This document shows, in pieces, positions 45,151-59,199 of a stretch of 64,000 nucleotides of DNA. This stretch comes from Geosiphon pyriformis (taxonomy: Eukaryota > Glomeromycota > Glomeromycetes > Archaeosporales > Geosiphonaceae): contig JAAOMT010000175.1 in the NCBI GenBank assembly GCA_016748015.1, positions 470,212 through 534,211 on the forward strand, in the 5' to 3' direction. The notes below the pieces were generated by a model. The model made no database searches. It had not been told where the DNA came from and worked only from the letters and a program-made list of their open reading frames with translations. A program made the position numbers and the translations under genes. The stretch's first letter is position 1, and each line of letters begins with the position of its first letter.

Positions 45151-47590
45151 TTAATAAATAATTTTATGATTAACAAGTAATATTTGATATGTTTTTTGTT
45201 TGATTAGCATTATATCTCCAGTTTTAATTTAGTGCTAAATGATATCAGTTTTATTAAATTTATTTTTACTTGCAAAAATCAATAAAATTGTTATATAGCA
45301 GTTTGATTTGCATATATTAAAGTAAATTTAAATTTTCCAAGTTTATTTGCTCTAATTGTTCCAGTTGTGACAAATAGCATTTTTTTCATCTATAGATAGT
45401 TTATAATATAATGTCTATATATTCACATAGTTGTGAAAAATTTGAAATGATAGTTGATGTTTAATTTTTAACTTCAGTACTTAAGTATTTAATAATAATT
45501 TTATTTGGTATTTCTATTGGGTCTTCAATTGTATTGTGTATTGGAATCTTAATGTGTTTATAATTTTTGGCTAGTATGTAGAAATTAGTAATAGCAATTT
45601 TTCTTAACTCACAAATGATAGAATCTACTTCAAAAATCTGGGATTAATTTTTTATTTTTTTTTAATAATTAATATATATTGGTTATATAATAAAATAGAA
45701 ATTAATTAATAAGTGAAGATAATTTTTTTTTGATCAAATGTTTTCTTTTCTATTATATTAATTAATATTTTTATTTTACTCATGAATTTAAATTCATTTA
45801 TTTTTTTGCTGTTATCTTTAATTTCTCCTTTGTTTCTATTAATACTAATTAAGTTATTTTTATCAAAGACAAAAATATTGTCTGTGCTATTTTTTTATTT
45901 GGTTTAATTGTATATGTTTTTTTCGACTTATTTTATAATATTTTAATAATATTTTCTATATATTCTGTATTAATTTTTTTTTAATATTAATTTCTTTTTT
46001 TATTAAACTAGATCTAAATACTATTTGTATTATTGTTATTGCTAAAATTTCCAGTATTAATTTTAAATTTATGCTGGTATGCAAATAAAATTTAAATTTA
46101 ATGACCATTTTTCTAAGATATTAAAAATTAAACTTTATATTAGTATTATATATACATTCTGACATAATATTTTTATTGTTATTGCTGAACTATTTAAGTT
46201 CTTGTTTCATTAAAAAATTTAGAAATGCAATATATTGGAATTTTCATTAAAATTTGAATTATTATTATTGTTGTTGTTATTTTGGACAGTATTAGAACTA
46301 TTTTTGTTATTGTCATTAGAGTTTAAATCAGGATTAAGTTCTAATTCCAATTTTAAAATGCAATTGTTGATTGGTTTTCTTTTTTAGAGATTAAATAAAT
46401 TATATACAATAGTAAATTGTAAATAAGATCATAATTGTTATAATATTTAAAATCACTGAAAATTAAACAATATTTACAAAATTTAGTGTTTAATTATTTT
46501 AAATACTGTTTTTGCTCTTTTCAAGTGAATGTTAAATCTTGGTAATATTCATAGAATTGTTTTGAGTTATTTATAATATTAACAAAAATATTTGAATTTG
46601 GAATAAGAATAGTTTTAATAAGTTCTGGTAAGTTGTTTTTGATTGCCAATATTTCATTAAGTAAAATACTTTTAACTTTAGTACTTATTATTTGCTAAAT
46701 TTTGTTTTTGTTATGTAAATAGCCATCTAATTGTAAAAAAATTCTGTTCCACATAATATTAAAAGACATTTTTCTGTTTATTTAGTTATTAATAAGTATC
46801 ATGTATTGGCATAATATGTTATATGTTTTTTCATAATTAAGAATATTATTCCATATTTTTTTATTGAGTAGAGTTTCCTCATAAATAAGACATAGTTTGT
46901 TGTTTTACTTGCCTTGTCTTTTTAGTTATTTAAATTATTTTTAGTAATATGTTTTACAATAATAACAAATGTGTATTTTGTATTTTTTTTGAGATAATAT
47001 ATAAGTTCTTATAAATAAAAGCTTTTTTTTACAGTCTATATATTTAAGTAAAATAATGAGTAAATGTTTTTTTGATACTGGTATTGAATATAAAATATCC
47101 TAATTGCTTGCTAATTTTTTTGTAAAGGTAATAACTTGTGGTTTGTCTTTTTTTTTTCTTTGTCTTTATTGTTTTATGTAGATATTAATAATAACTTATT
47201 GTGTTTGTCTTTAGTTTATAAGACTTGATAGGCTTTTCAAATAAGTTTTTCCTTTTTTTTCTCTAGTTTAATTAATGATTGCTCTTTTGAAAAAGTTTTA
47301 AAGTATCTGTAAATAACAAATACTTGAGTATATTGACTATCATATATTAACTAGAGTTCTTGGATGTTTCAGTTGAGCACAGTATTGGTTTTGGTTAGCT
47401 AGTTATTACCAATAAAAGCTTGGTATTATATAACTTCTATTACCAAAATTTTAATGAATATGATAATACTATTAACTTCAATTGGGTAGTTGTCAATTTT
47501 GCTAATTAAAGTTTTAATTGCTCTATTAGCAGCAATAATTCTAACACTAGTAGTATAATTAACTTGGCAATTTAATTGATTCATAAGTTG

Positions 47591-47860
47591 TTATGTGATA
47601 ATACTATCTGTTAATCTATTATCAAAGATTAATTTGATAGAATAGTTATTAACTTTGACATTAGTATACATTGTGATAATTGGTTTGGTTTCAAGAATGG
47701 CTTTACTAAATAAAAATTTTATTGATTTTTTTTTTAGTTTAAATGGGAATATGATAACAAATAACTTGTTTTTATTAATAGTTATTAATAAAATATTATT
47801 AATAAGTAGTTTTTGGTTGGTTTCTAATAAGTTAAATATAGTAATTTCTGAAGTTACCAA
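47591..47860 (-). pseudogene. Protease of Gypsy relic A
   Basis: The longest surviving frame of the relic, 89 codons. It ends KPIITMYTNVKVNNYSIKLI then FDNRLTDSIIT, aligned with KPITAMYIDAKINGQFIKLI then LDSGSADNIIT; the catalytic D-S-G is D-N-R. Confidence 0.75.
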
Positions 47861-49654
47861 AAGACTTAAATAATTCTAAAAATTTGGGTTTTGTGGATAC
47901 TTATTTCTTGAATTTTTTGGACATAATTCTGATAACTGGTTTGATAAATTAAAGATTAGTTAATGTATAACTATTATTAATCTCCAATTTTTTTGAATAT
48001 AAATAATTTTCGGTTTTTAATTTCTATTGGTAATTTAAATAAAAAGTTGGAGCTGTGCTTGAATTTGTTGGAGTTGGTAAACTATCTGTGGTTGTAATAG
48101 TTAATAAATTATTGAAACTGGTGTTTAATAAATTGAAAGTAAATATATTAGTTGTTGTATTATTGGTATATAATAAAACTGATATTGGTATAATTCTAAT
48201 AATAAATTGTTGGCATAGTTTGGAATTTGAAATCTGTAATTAGAATTTTGATATTGATTTTCTGATTATTGGTTATTTAATTTTGTTTTATAGTTTATTT
48301 TTAAGTGTTTTTGTTTACTACAGTAATGACAAATACATATTTTATACTATTATAATTAAGTTGCTAAGAATGATAATAATAAATACAACTAATTTTGAAA
48401 CCAATTAGAGTTTTTTTAATGATTATGGCATTGGACAGATTGACAAATTATCTGATTGTTAGTTAAGTATCTCTTAATTTTCTGATTAATTGCTTCTTCA
48501 AATTGCTTCAATTTGGTATCCAATTTAAATGATCTATTTATTATTAAATTTACGACTTGAGTGTAATTGGTTTTAAGTTCTGTCAATTTGAAATCTCTGG
48601 TATGTGTGACTGTATCTTGAAGTGTGTTTAGATGTAATGAGTGTACTTATTATAACAAATTACTGTATAATTCATAAATAAATTGATTCAAAATCTGTGA
48701 TGCTGTAAAATAGTCAGTGTTAATTGCTTAAATTTGATACAAATTTCTGTAGAAGCATCCCAAATAAGTAGTGATTGCTTTTGTATTATCTTGTTTGATA
48801 ATAGTAAAGTCAGTTAATAAACAATTAATGCTGTTGTAATTATTGAAATATTGTAGAAACATAACTTTAAATATATTAAAATTTTGTGGTTTTTTTACTA
48901 AGCTCTAATATTATGAATTGACAGTATTTTGTAAAAAGTATGAAATAACTTGAAAAGCTTTAGTATTATTTTATCTGTTGGCTGTAATGGCTTTTGCCAC
49001 ATTGTTTAGCCATGCTTAGACATTGTCTTTCTTATTTGTAAATTTCTCTAATTTAGTAATTAGTACATAAGCTACTAGTGTAAGTATTTGTTGCTATTGT
49101 AATTGTTAAAAAACAGCTATTGATACAATTGGTAGTGAATTAATCCTAATAATTGGCAGTATGTTTGTTTGAATAATAAAGATGCAATTTGAATTGTTTA
49201 AGTTTTGCTGAGTTTGAACAATTGGAGTTTAAATTTCTAGGTTATTTGAAATTAGGTTTTGATTATTAATTTTCTAATTATTATTATTTTTTTCTGATTT
49301 GGTTTTTGTCTAATTACTAGTAAATTCGAAATTTGGTTAAAATAACAGTAATTAAAGTCCTAATAGGGTTGTTGATTGTAATTTAAATCCTTCAAAAAAA
49401 TTATTATAAGTTTCTAATAATTTGGTTTTTTCCTAATGGTTTTGAAATATGATTTGGTTTATAAGTGTTTTTACAGTTGCTAATAATATAAATCTTAATG
49501 ATATGTTAATAGTACTTCTAAAAATATGATAGTATAATAAATGTATTAGAAAAACAATTTTGGATTTTTTTTAGTTAGGCAGTTATATTGTTTTAGATAT
49601 GTTTGCTAGTATTTGTATTTTGTTTTTGTCTGCAAATATGATTGAAAACTTTTG

Positions 49655-49867
49655 CTAAGTGTATTTTTTAATTTCGTAATTGATTTTAATAATGATTATA
49701 GCAAAATTGTAATTCAGTAGTAAACTAGTGTATTGAAGTAATTTATTATAAAAAATTTCTCTTGTTAATTTAAAATCTGTTTGTCTTCCTAAAAAATATA
49801 CAATCTTTTTATTAACATAGAAATTAAAAACTGATTTGACTGAAAAATAGTTGCTGATTAATTCCAA
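49655..49867 (-). pseudogene. Gag N-terminus of Gypsy relic A
   Basis: Reads FNFYVNKKIVYFLGRQTDFK and NYNFAIIIIKINYEIKKYT, aligned with FNFYVNKKIAYLLGTLVNTE and NYNFAFIIIEINKEIEHYT at 2.9-3.2 kb. Confidence 0.8.
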
Positions 49868-50006
49868 CTGTTTTTAATATTGTTAAAATAAAAATTTGGT
49901 GAATTTTAAATAATTTGTTTCTATTATTTTTAATTCTGCCATTTTTCTATATAGATAATATTAGTGCTAATTTTTTGTTAAATTATATTTTACATAAAGC
50001 ACCAAA

Positions 50007-50835
50007 TATTATAGGTAATTATTTAAAATATTAAAACAAATAACAAATCTGTAACTTGGTGCTTAATAGCTATTAATTATAGTAATTTCTAAAGATTTTG
50101 TGATCTGAAAGTTTGGTTGAGTTTTTTATATAATAGATAGAGATTCAATTGATGATTTCTTTTATGAATTTTTTTTTTAATATAATGGTCAATTTAATTT
50201 AGCAGTTATGGTTTTTTGGTAAACTATTCTTAAATTTTTTGCTCTTGTTTTACAGATTTTTTATGAGACTATTTTTAATGTCAATTACTTAGTGCTTAAT
50301 TTCTTTAATTAATTAATAAACAACAAAAAAATAAAAAAATAAAAAAGAAAAAAATAAATAAGAAATTAGTATTCTATCAATACCTATGATCAAGAGCTAT
50401 TGGTTTAATATAGTTAAATATTAAATTTTATTAATATGAGTTATTAATAGTATGGAAATAATTAATATTTTTTTAATTAAGCAATAATAACATAAATTAA
50501 ATAGTAATGAATATTTTATTAATATAGATATAATTCCACTTTAAGTTATAAAAAACTATTTTTTAAAGAAAAAAATATTTGATAATTATTGGTTTTTAGC
50601 TACTGTTTTGTTTTTTTTGTTTTTAATACTCTTATTATATATATAATTCATATTATATAAAATTCTATCTATTTTTACTCTTTTTTTATATTATTTTCTG
50701 AAAATATGCTTAATTCTAAAAATGTGTTATGATTTTCTGAAAATATGTTTACTTATTGAGTAATATTTTTTTATTAGTCTATTTTATAATCTGTTTTTCT
50801 TATTTTTTTCTTGTACTTTTTTTCTATAAATAACA
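50007..50835 (-). repeat. 5' LTR of Gypsy relic A (829 bp)
   Basis: On the + strand it follows GCACCAAA (complement of the primer-binding site) and runs from TATTATAGGTAATTATTT to CTATAAATAACA. Same length as the partner at 41012-41840. Confidence 0.85.
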
Positions 50836-51179
50836 ATACTTTTTGATTAAAAATAAATTTTTTAGTATAGTAAAAGTCTTCCAGTAATTTTTAATGTTGT
50901 TTTAGTTTTTGAAATCTATTATTTGTTGATTGTTTATTGTTGTTAAGCTGGTAAATTGTAGTGTTAATAAATTGTTTGTATTAATTTTAATTTTGTTTTA
51001 TTTTGAAAAGATTATTAATGTTAGTATGTAATTTTTTGGTTTTTAATAGATAATATATTTATAGTCAACTAGAAAATCAGTTTATCAAAATTGTTTAGTA
51101 TTAAGTTTGGAACTTTTTTTGCTAAGTTATTTAAGGCCAATATTGTTAATGATCATATCAAATTTTTTTTTTATAAGTA

Positions 51180-52250
51180 TTGTTAAAAGTGTTTAAAAGC
51201 CTATATAATAACTGTTGTTTTTAATTTGGTTAAATCATATTTTGTTTCAGTGGATTTGAGTGTTCTGCTGGCATAAACAATTACTTGCTTATTGTTATTG
51301 TCATTTAATTATAATAGAATAGCATTAAATATTATATATAAAACATTAATGACTAATTAAAACTATTTATTAAAATTAGAATAAACAAGAATTAAAACTG
51401 TTGTTAATTTTTCTTTCAAAGTGTTAAAGACTTTTTGTTGAATAGAAGTTTATTAATATTTAACATTTTTGTTAATCAAATAATTGAGTATTTTGGCAAT
51501 TTCTAAGAATTTTTTGATGAATTTTCAATAATAAGAGCCTAATCTTATGAATTTTTTCAATTTAATAATATTGTAGGGAATTTAAAAGTTTTTCACAGTA
51601 TTAATAATTTTTAGATTGAGTTGAATTTTATCTTTGTTAATAATATGTTCAAGAAAAATTAAACTTATTTTTCCAAAATAACATTTTTTAATATTTAACT
51701 TTAATTTTGTTTTTTGTAATCATTAAAAAACTTTTCATAGATAAATCAAATAAGTTTAAAAGTTGGGAAATATAAATTAATATTATTAAGATAAATAACT
51801 ACTGATTGCTATAAAAGTTTTTTATATATAATATCTATGAGTTGTTAGAATATTGCTAATATATTATAAAGTTCAAAAAACATAATATTAAATTCATGGT
51901 TTTTTCTTAAATAGTAAAAACTGTTTTAAATCAGTTTTTTGAATTTATTTTAACTTGTTAATATTTGCTTTTTAAGTCTAAAGTTGAAAAAAACTTGGCT
52001 TTTTTTAAAGCTTTTAGTATGTTGTTAATTTTGAGTAAAGAGTATATATCTTTAATTGTAACATTATTTAATTAACAATAGTTGATACAAAATTAAATTT
52101 TTTTATTTTTTTAATAAAAACTACTAGTAAGGCCCAGAAACTTCTGTATAATTAGATGAGGTTATTGTTGAGCATTTGTTGTACTTTTTTTTAATGAATT
52201 AATAACTAGCTAGTAGAACTTGATAAGTTTATTGTTGTTTTAATAGAGTA
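51180..52250 (-). pseudogene. RT and RNase H of Gypsy relic B
   Basis: Minus-strand translation near 51.2-51.3 kb gives NAILLQLNDNNNKQVIVYAS then RTLKSTETKYDL, a retroviral-type RNase H start. Near 51640-51720 the complement of the RT segment equivalent to FFGKxELKFLGH is readable (AATATGTTCAAGAAAAATT), parallel to 44.6 kb in relic A. Confidence 0.65.
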
Positions 52251-55200
52251 TCTTCTGTATAAATTTGATGTTGGACAATAATAGTTTTTTTTAAATCATT
52301 GTTGTATCCAACAAATATATTAGCATATTTAGTAATCAGTTGTTTTAATTATCTTTATTGTTAAGGTTTTAAAGAATTTATGTTAATTTTAGCTAGTTTT
52401 TCTTTTATGAAATAATAGTTTTTGGTGCTTAAAATAATGTTTGAATTTAAAAAAAAAGTGTGTCTTACAATTTCGATAAAATTAAAAACAATTTAAGAAG
52501 TTTTTTTTTGAAAAATATTATTATGTATAATTTTAATTTTCAATTTATTTAATAAAATAAATAATTATTAAGATTGTAAAATATAACTTAGAACTTTTTT
52601 ATTTTCTTAGAAATATAAACATTTGGAATTGAAATTTTATGCTTTAAACAGATTTGTTTATTTGATTTAAATATTTGTTGTGTAATAATAGGTTTTGAAC
52701 AAGTGTAAATTTTTTAATATTCTCTAAAAAATAAAATAATAATTGGTTATAAGAATTAAAGAATCTGGTAAGATTCATTCTGTGTTTTGAGAACTAAGTT
52801 GACTAAAACTATAAATCATTCAGTTAAGCCAAAATCTTGTGTTTTTTTTCTTTTTTGCTTAATTGTTCTCTATTGTTAACTGATTACAAACTCAAAATAT
52901 TAATTAAAGATAAATAAATGATTTAAACAATTTTTTGACATACTCAATTTTAAATGATTTATTTATTTTATTTTGTAATATGATTGTAATGTTTTTTGTA
53001 TATTTGTATTAATAATTTCTCTTTTAATGTTGATTTTTTTGCTGGCCAAAAATAATTAAAAAGCAATTTAAATCATTGCTTCTGGTAGAATTTTAAAAAC
53101 AATTTTTAAATTGATTTTTGTTAAGAATTTTGGTTAAAAGACCAAATTATTTTTGCCAGAATATTGTAAATTATATTTTATATTCATTTTGTGTGTTTTT
53201 TTTGGCTTTATTTTTTGTCTATTGTTGTTAAAATATTTAAGTTATATGGCAAACTGACTTTTGGTGAGATAAATTAGAATTGTTGCAATTTTTTTTTTTG
53301 GTTCAAGTTTTCCAAATTCAATTTTGTATTCATTACTTTTATTAGACAAGAAAATACTAAGTGCATAGTATTCTATACACTATTAATTATTATAAAACAT
53401 AACACATTTTTTATATAGTCCAATGTTTATTTGTTTTAATTATTAAATTTAAGCTTTTTTGGTCAAATAAACATAACTTGTAATTTGAGTAGGCTTTTAC
53501 TTTATTTTTATAATTAAATTTAGCTAATTTCATAGTATATTTAATATATTTTGTTTTTTTTATCTGGCAAAAATCTTTTTGAATTTTTCTATTAATTAGA
53601 ACCATGGCTAGTTTATAGATTATTTTTATATTATATGAATAATAATATAATTTGTTAAAAGCATTGTTGTATGTTACATCAAAAAGTGTTTTTTGTTTGA
53701 TTTTTTTAGAAATTAATAAAGCATATTGGCAAGTTTAGTTACATATTTTTTCTTTTATTGCTATATTAATCTTATTATATTCTTTAGGCAATAATTTTCT
53801 ACATATAAAATAGGATGTATTATCTTATTTTCTACTTTATTTTGAACTACTAAATTGTTTTCTGTAGTAGATTTTATAGTAATAGCAAGTATAAATTTCA
53901 TATTTTTTTTTGGGCAATATTTAAGCTCTTATAAATAAAAGTTTTTTGTTACAATTTCTGTATTTAAGTAAAATATAAGACAGTTGTTTTCTTGGTTTTG
54001 GTTTTAAATATAAAACATACTAATTATTAACTGGTTTGATTGTAAAGATGAATTGTTAACTGGTTTTTTCAAATTATAATAATGTTAATTATAATATAGA
54101 AGTTTTAAATAGCTGTTTTGTTTCTTTAACTTAATTGAATGTTAATTTAAGAGTTATGTAAGTTTTAGTAATCAGTTTTTTTTCTTTTTTCTCAAATTCA
54201 AACACTGAAACTTTTTTGGATTATTTGTTAAAAATACCACATATAGCAAATATTTAATTATATTGTTCTCAATATAAGATTTTAAGTTCTTGGATTTTTC
54301 AATTTAAATTTGTATTGGCTTTAATAAGCCAATTATTTTAATTAGAGCTTGGTATTAGAATACAATTATAATTAAAACTTTTACTGTAATAATAATTTTA
54401 TTAATTGTGAAAAGAAAATTGTCAATTTTTTCTACTGAAAATTTTTTTATACTATTAGCTATAACAATAACTGTTTGAGCTGGTTTATTCACATTTAATT
54501 TGAATTGTTGTATCAATAAGTATGTAATAATACTTCTAACAGATCTATTGTTTAAGATTAAGCAAATTTATTTATTTTTTACTTTAGCTTTAATTTATAT
54601 AGCTGTAATTGCTTTTTGTTTGCTGACTGCTGTATTATTAAGCAAGAATAGTAATTTGTTTGGTTCAAATTTAAAAGAAAATATATCTGAAAAATTAACA
54701 TTTTCGACAATCTTGGTTGATAGGACAGTGTAGTTGTTGCTAAAAAAATTTTGTTTTGGTATTATAGCTTTATCTTTAAAAAGTACAGTTTAATAAAAAT
54801 CCGATTTTTTTGATATTGTTAAATAGCTAAGTTGGATGTAAAAATAATTGAATCTTTATTAAATTGTATTACAAAAAACTAATTAATTGTTAAAATTAAT
54901 TCTATTGTTGTTTAAAAATTAATTTTGTGATGTAAATTGGTTTTGTTGAATCAATCTTTAAACAAATACTTAATATTATTGAATTAGTAGTAATTAATAT
55001 TATTAAACCTGTAGTAATTGCTAATATTGTTGTTGCATTGATTGTAGAACAGATTGGTAATAGTTGTTTTAAGATCTTAATAGATAGTAAGCTGGTAGTA
55101 ATTATTAATAATATGACTGTTAAGATTATAAAAAACATTAATTATTCCTTTGCTATTGGTTTTATTGTATTTTTTAACAGTCTTATTTCCAATGTTCTGA

Positions 55201-56646
55201 AATTTCACAATAGTAACAGCTTTGAGATTGGTTTTTTGATAATAATAATAAGTTGTTTTGGTTTTGTTATTATAGTAGTTAATATCTCTGTTATTGTTGT
55301 TGTTGTTAATTTGTGAAATAGTTTTCGACTTTTTTAATAAGTTGGTCAATCTTTTTTTTTGCTGTTAAACTGGTTTTTTTAATGACTAAGTTAATAAACT
55401 TGGTATAGTTTGCTTTTTTTATAACCATTTTGTAATTTTTTATATGTTAAATAGCTGTAATTAAATTTGCTAAAGCATGAGGATAAACTTTTTTTAATTA
55501 ATTTATCTTTTAATTTGGCAATAAATTGGTTTAAAATTTGAGTATTAGAATAGTACTTATTGGTTTCTAATTGTTAAATTCGTCAAAAAAAATTGTTGAA
55601 CTTCTTAAAATAGATTATAATAGATTTAGAAAGTTTTTGTTTAATGTTTTGAAACTGATTTCAAAGAGTAATAAAAGTGTTGTTATTAATAAATTGTTCC
55701 AAAAAAGCATTTTTGACTGCTTTAAGTTCTTAAACTATTCTTTTGCTGTTTTCTAAAAAAAGTAAGAAATTACTTTTAACATTTTTACTGTGTTCTAACC
55801 ATTTGTATTTCTTGCTTTTAAGACTTTGTCAAGCTATTTTTAAGGATTAATGATAATATTTTTTTTGTAAATTCAGTGATTTTTGCAATATAAGTGGTTG
55901 TCATTTTTTTTGTATCTTTGTTTTTAATAGTTTTGTTCTTAATGAATTCAACAATGTTTTCGTTATTATTGAAGTAATTATTCTGGTTTTCTGCTAAAAA
56001 ATCAAAAAAATTTGTATTGGTAAAAATTTGTTCAGACTGTTGTATTAGACTTTTTGGTAATATAAAGTCTTTTGGTTTTAAAAAATGGTTGAATGATAAA
56101 TTTAGTGTCTGGATTTATGCAAAAAAAGCTAGAAAAAGTGTAATTAAAAGTGGTAGTTTAGAACTAGTTTTTTATTTTGGTGTCTGCAAATGTTAAAAAG
56201 TTGTTTTTGGTGTATTAAGTGTTGTATAAATTGGTTAAATATATTTTTATTTGTTTTGGGTTTAGATTTAAGTTCAAAAATAAATTGTGAATTAACAGAG
56301 TATTTTTTTTACAAAATTTAATAATATTGTAATTAAGTTTTTTAAAGTAAATAGTATAATTATTAACACTAATGTTTTTTGAATCTCTGTTTGAATAGTG
56401 TATAAAATTTTTAACAAAATTTTGCTTGACTTCTGTAATATTGTAATTTTTAAAAAAACAATTATTAATTTAGTTTTTAATATATTAAAGAAATGTTTTC
56501 TTAAAAATTGTAATTCTGTCTCAAATTTCAAATTGTTGTTTGTAATAAGTGTAAATTGATTAATAGTACTTTAGAGTTATTATGTTTAATATGATTACCA
56601 CTTTGATTTAATTGTTGCTGTATTATTTTTGTAAAAGAGCACCAAA

Positions 56647-57540
56647 TATTACTGAAGGTTTTTGGTCTCTTTTCTGAATATTATTAATGTTGTTTTGCTG
56701 TAAATTTGCTATTATTGGAAGTTGTTGAATAACTAATAACTGAATTTATCTTTATAATTTTAACTATTAGACTTATAAGTAAAATGACCAATTTTGTGCC
56801 AGTTATTTATATAATTACTTTGCAAGAAAAGTTAACTCTTTTTCAGAAATTGTTTATCTGAAAATTTACTAAAAATGTGTAGTTACTTTGCTGTAAAAGT
56901 CAACTCTTTTATAAGAATTTTGTCTGTAAATTATCTTAATATATATAATAAAAAAAATATAAAAAAATATAAAAAATATAAAAGAAAGAAATTTTGTTAA
57001 GAAAATCATTTTTTGTTTAAACTTAAAGTTATTAATGAATTACTGAAATTAGTAGTTAATCAATTTCAAAATATTAGTTGGATTTCAGAAAATTTCAAAT
57101 GTAAATAATTAAGAAAAAGTATTTAATATTTTTATTACTTTTGTAGATATATAAAAAATAATTAATTCTAACTTTAATTGATAATTTTAAAGTAAGATAT
57201 ATTTTTTCGAAAAAAAAAACTTTTTTTTATATAATTTTTTGTAATACTTTTCTATAAACTTGAACTTTTTTTTTGCTATAATTTCAATAAATTATTTCTA
57301 CAAACTATGAATAATTTCAGTAAACTATTAAAATATTTTGCAAATTTCTACAAATTCTTGAATATTATAGAGTTTAATATATTCTATAATCTAATTATTA
57401 TAATTTGTGTATTATATAAATTGGATTATTAATTGAATAATAATATTTAATAATTAAAATAGTAATAATATATGTTAATTGATAATAAAAATTATAAGAG
57501 TATCTTTATATTAACTAATGGCTAAAATTCTATTGGTAAT
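56647..57540 (-). repeat. 5' LTR of Gypsy relic B
   Basis: Starts TATTACTGAAGG beside the primer-binding site complement. It aligns in reverse complement with the solo LTR at 16.9-17.88 kb. Its outer edge is placed at about 57540 from that alignment. Confidence 0.6.
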
Positions 57541-57567
57541 ATTATAAAATTAAGAAGACAAAGAGTT
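57541..57567 (+). repeat. 27-bp inverted repeat, left copy
   Basis: ATTATAAAATTAAGAAGACA and the next seven bases are the exact reverse complement of 63360-63386. It lies at the outer edge of the family-B LTR. Confidence 0.8.
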
Positions 57568-58640
57568 TTTTTTCTATATTTTATTTATTTTTGTTTTATT
57601 ATTAAATTAATTAAATAAAAAATAAGTATTAAAATTATAATATTAAAAATAATTTGATAAAAAATACAAAAATAATATAAATTAATTTATTAATAGATAG
57701 ATAACTTACTAAAAAAAGTAATTAACTTTAAAATAAACTAGTTATTATGCAAAAAAAATAAATTACAAAATATTGTTAATTATTAATATAAAGTTTTTAT
57801 TTTTTATACAAAAAATTCAATTATAAAAATTTTTAGTAATATTACAAATTTACAATATTAATTTATAGAACATAATTACTTATAATTTTTGGTGTTTTTT
57901 ATTAAATATAATCTACAAAAAATAAAATATTATTAATAAAAATAGCAGAATTAGAATATATAAAAACAAGTTATCTTAAATTTATAAAATTTTATATAAA
58001 TATTATTAAAAATACTTGAAATTAACCAATGACAATTATTTAACTAAAAAATTTTCAATTTTATATTAATAAAAAAATATAATCTTTTTTAAAAAAATTT
58101 TTATAAAAAATTTTATTAATATTTAAAAACAATAAACAAAAATTTAACTATGAATATTAGTAATTATTTTTAAAAAAATTATTTTATTTATTTAAAAAAC
58201 AACAGTTTATTTTATTAAAAAAACTATTTTAATATTATATATTAAAAAATATAATCTAAATTTTATTGAAAATTATATTGTTACTTATTATAAAACCAAA
58301 AAATTTATATTTTTTGTTTTAAAACAATACAAAAAACAATAAATTATTAAAAAAATATAAAGCTTATTTCAAAAAATTCAGATTACAATTTTTTATGTTT
58401 TTATTCTTATAATATTTATTATTATTATCAAATTTTAGATTATTAATAACTAAAAAAACAATTATTCAAAAAAATTTAAAGATTAAAAAAAACTTAAAAC
58501 AAACTTAATTTTAAAATCAAAAAAATTAATATTATTATTGATCTTTTAGTTATAATAAGAATATAGAATTTTATAAAAAGATAGTTTTTTTATTTTTATT
58601 TTTATTTTTCAATTATTTCTTTTAACACACTTTTGTTTAT
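57568..58640. other. A+T-rich region, nothing recognised
   Basis: Among the most A+T-rich stretches of the window; no frame or alignable repeat seen. Confidence 0.5.
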
Positions 58641-59199
58641 AACTATAAAATCAATGGATTTTTTTACTAATAAATTTGGCTCTGGTTTGAGTAAATTGAA
58701 AATCTAGTCTAATATTAAGAACTAGTGTTTTGAAAGTATTTATTTTTATGATATATCTTATAAAAAACTAAAAAAATCTGTTGTTAATAATAAAGTTATC
58801 AAGTTGTTTGCTGGTTTTTTGGTTATTAATAATATAAAAATCAATAATATTGAACTATAAGGTCTTAGAACAGTAAAATTAATAATAAAATAAGCAGTAT
58901 TAATAAAATCTTGAATATTAAAAATATAAAAAACACATTTGGTAAAAAAACTAGTTATATGGATTTAATTGGAAATAAATAATATGATAAATAAAACTAT
59001 ATTTAGAAAAATACATATCAGGATATATGTTTTGAATAACAAGCAAAAATAATTTCTTTTAATAACTTAAATAATAATAATAACAATATTTTAATACTTT
59101 TAAATCTTAAGTTTATTGGCTCTAAACAATTATTATTAATTAAATTATGTATTTTGAATAAATAAAGTTTTAATATAGTAAAATTTTTTATATTAAATA

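Larger units (their letters stand above)
41012..50835 (-). mobile_element. Gypsy relic A, full length but heavily decayed
   Basis: A minus-strand copy of the same family as the element at 2.06-12.11 kb, 9,824 bp with both LTRs. Recognisable on the minus strand: gag N-terminus (49655-49867), protease (47591-47860), RT near 44.3-45.1 kb, RNase H near 44.0-44.35 kb, integrase near 42.7-43.8 kb, and the extra 3' ORF at 41.85-42.25 kb. By position the dUTPase should lie at about 45.7-46.1 kb. C-to-T and G-to-A drift has removed most C and G, so almost no frame exceeds 90 codons. Flanking 4-mers (TTAG left, ATAC right) do not match, so the insertion site has been rearranged or mutated. Confidence 0.85.
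50836..57540 (-). mobile_element. Gypsy relic B, truncated at RNase H
   Basis: A second Gypsy family on the minus strand. From its 5' side (right) it has an LTR (56647-57540), a primer-binding site complement GAGCACCAAA (56637-56646), decayed gag, protease at about 54.4-54.75 kb (NNRSVRSIITYLLIQQFKLN, matching the xDSGxxxxIITRQ region, catalytic residues lost), RT at about 51.4-52.2 kb and RNase H (51.2-51.3 kb: VIVYASRTLKSTETKYDL). The sequence stops at relic A's LTR (50836), so integrase and 3' LTR are missing. The insertion of A into B followed by loss of B's other half would explain this, but the missing half is not at 41.0 kb. Confidence 0.7.

Noticed and set aside
41012-50835. Matching target-site duplication around Gypsy relic A
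   Set aside because: The flanking 4-mers TTAG and ATAC do not match even allowing for C-to-T or G-to-A.
53411-56531. Several minus- and plus-strand frames of 60-90 codons in Gypsy relic B
   Set aside because: Ile/Lys/Asn/Phe-rich translations of A+T-rich decayed DNA; only the RNase H and protease segments align with known domains.
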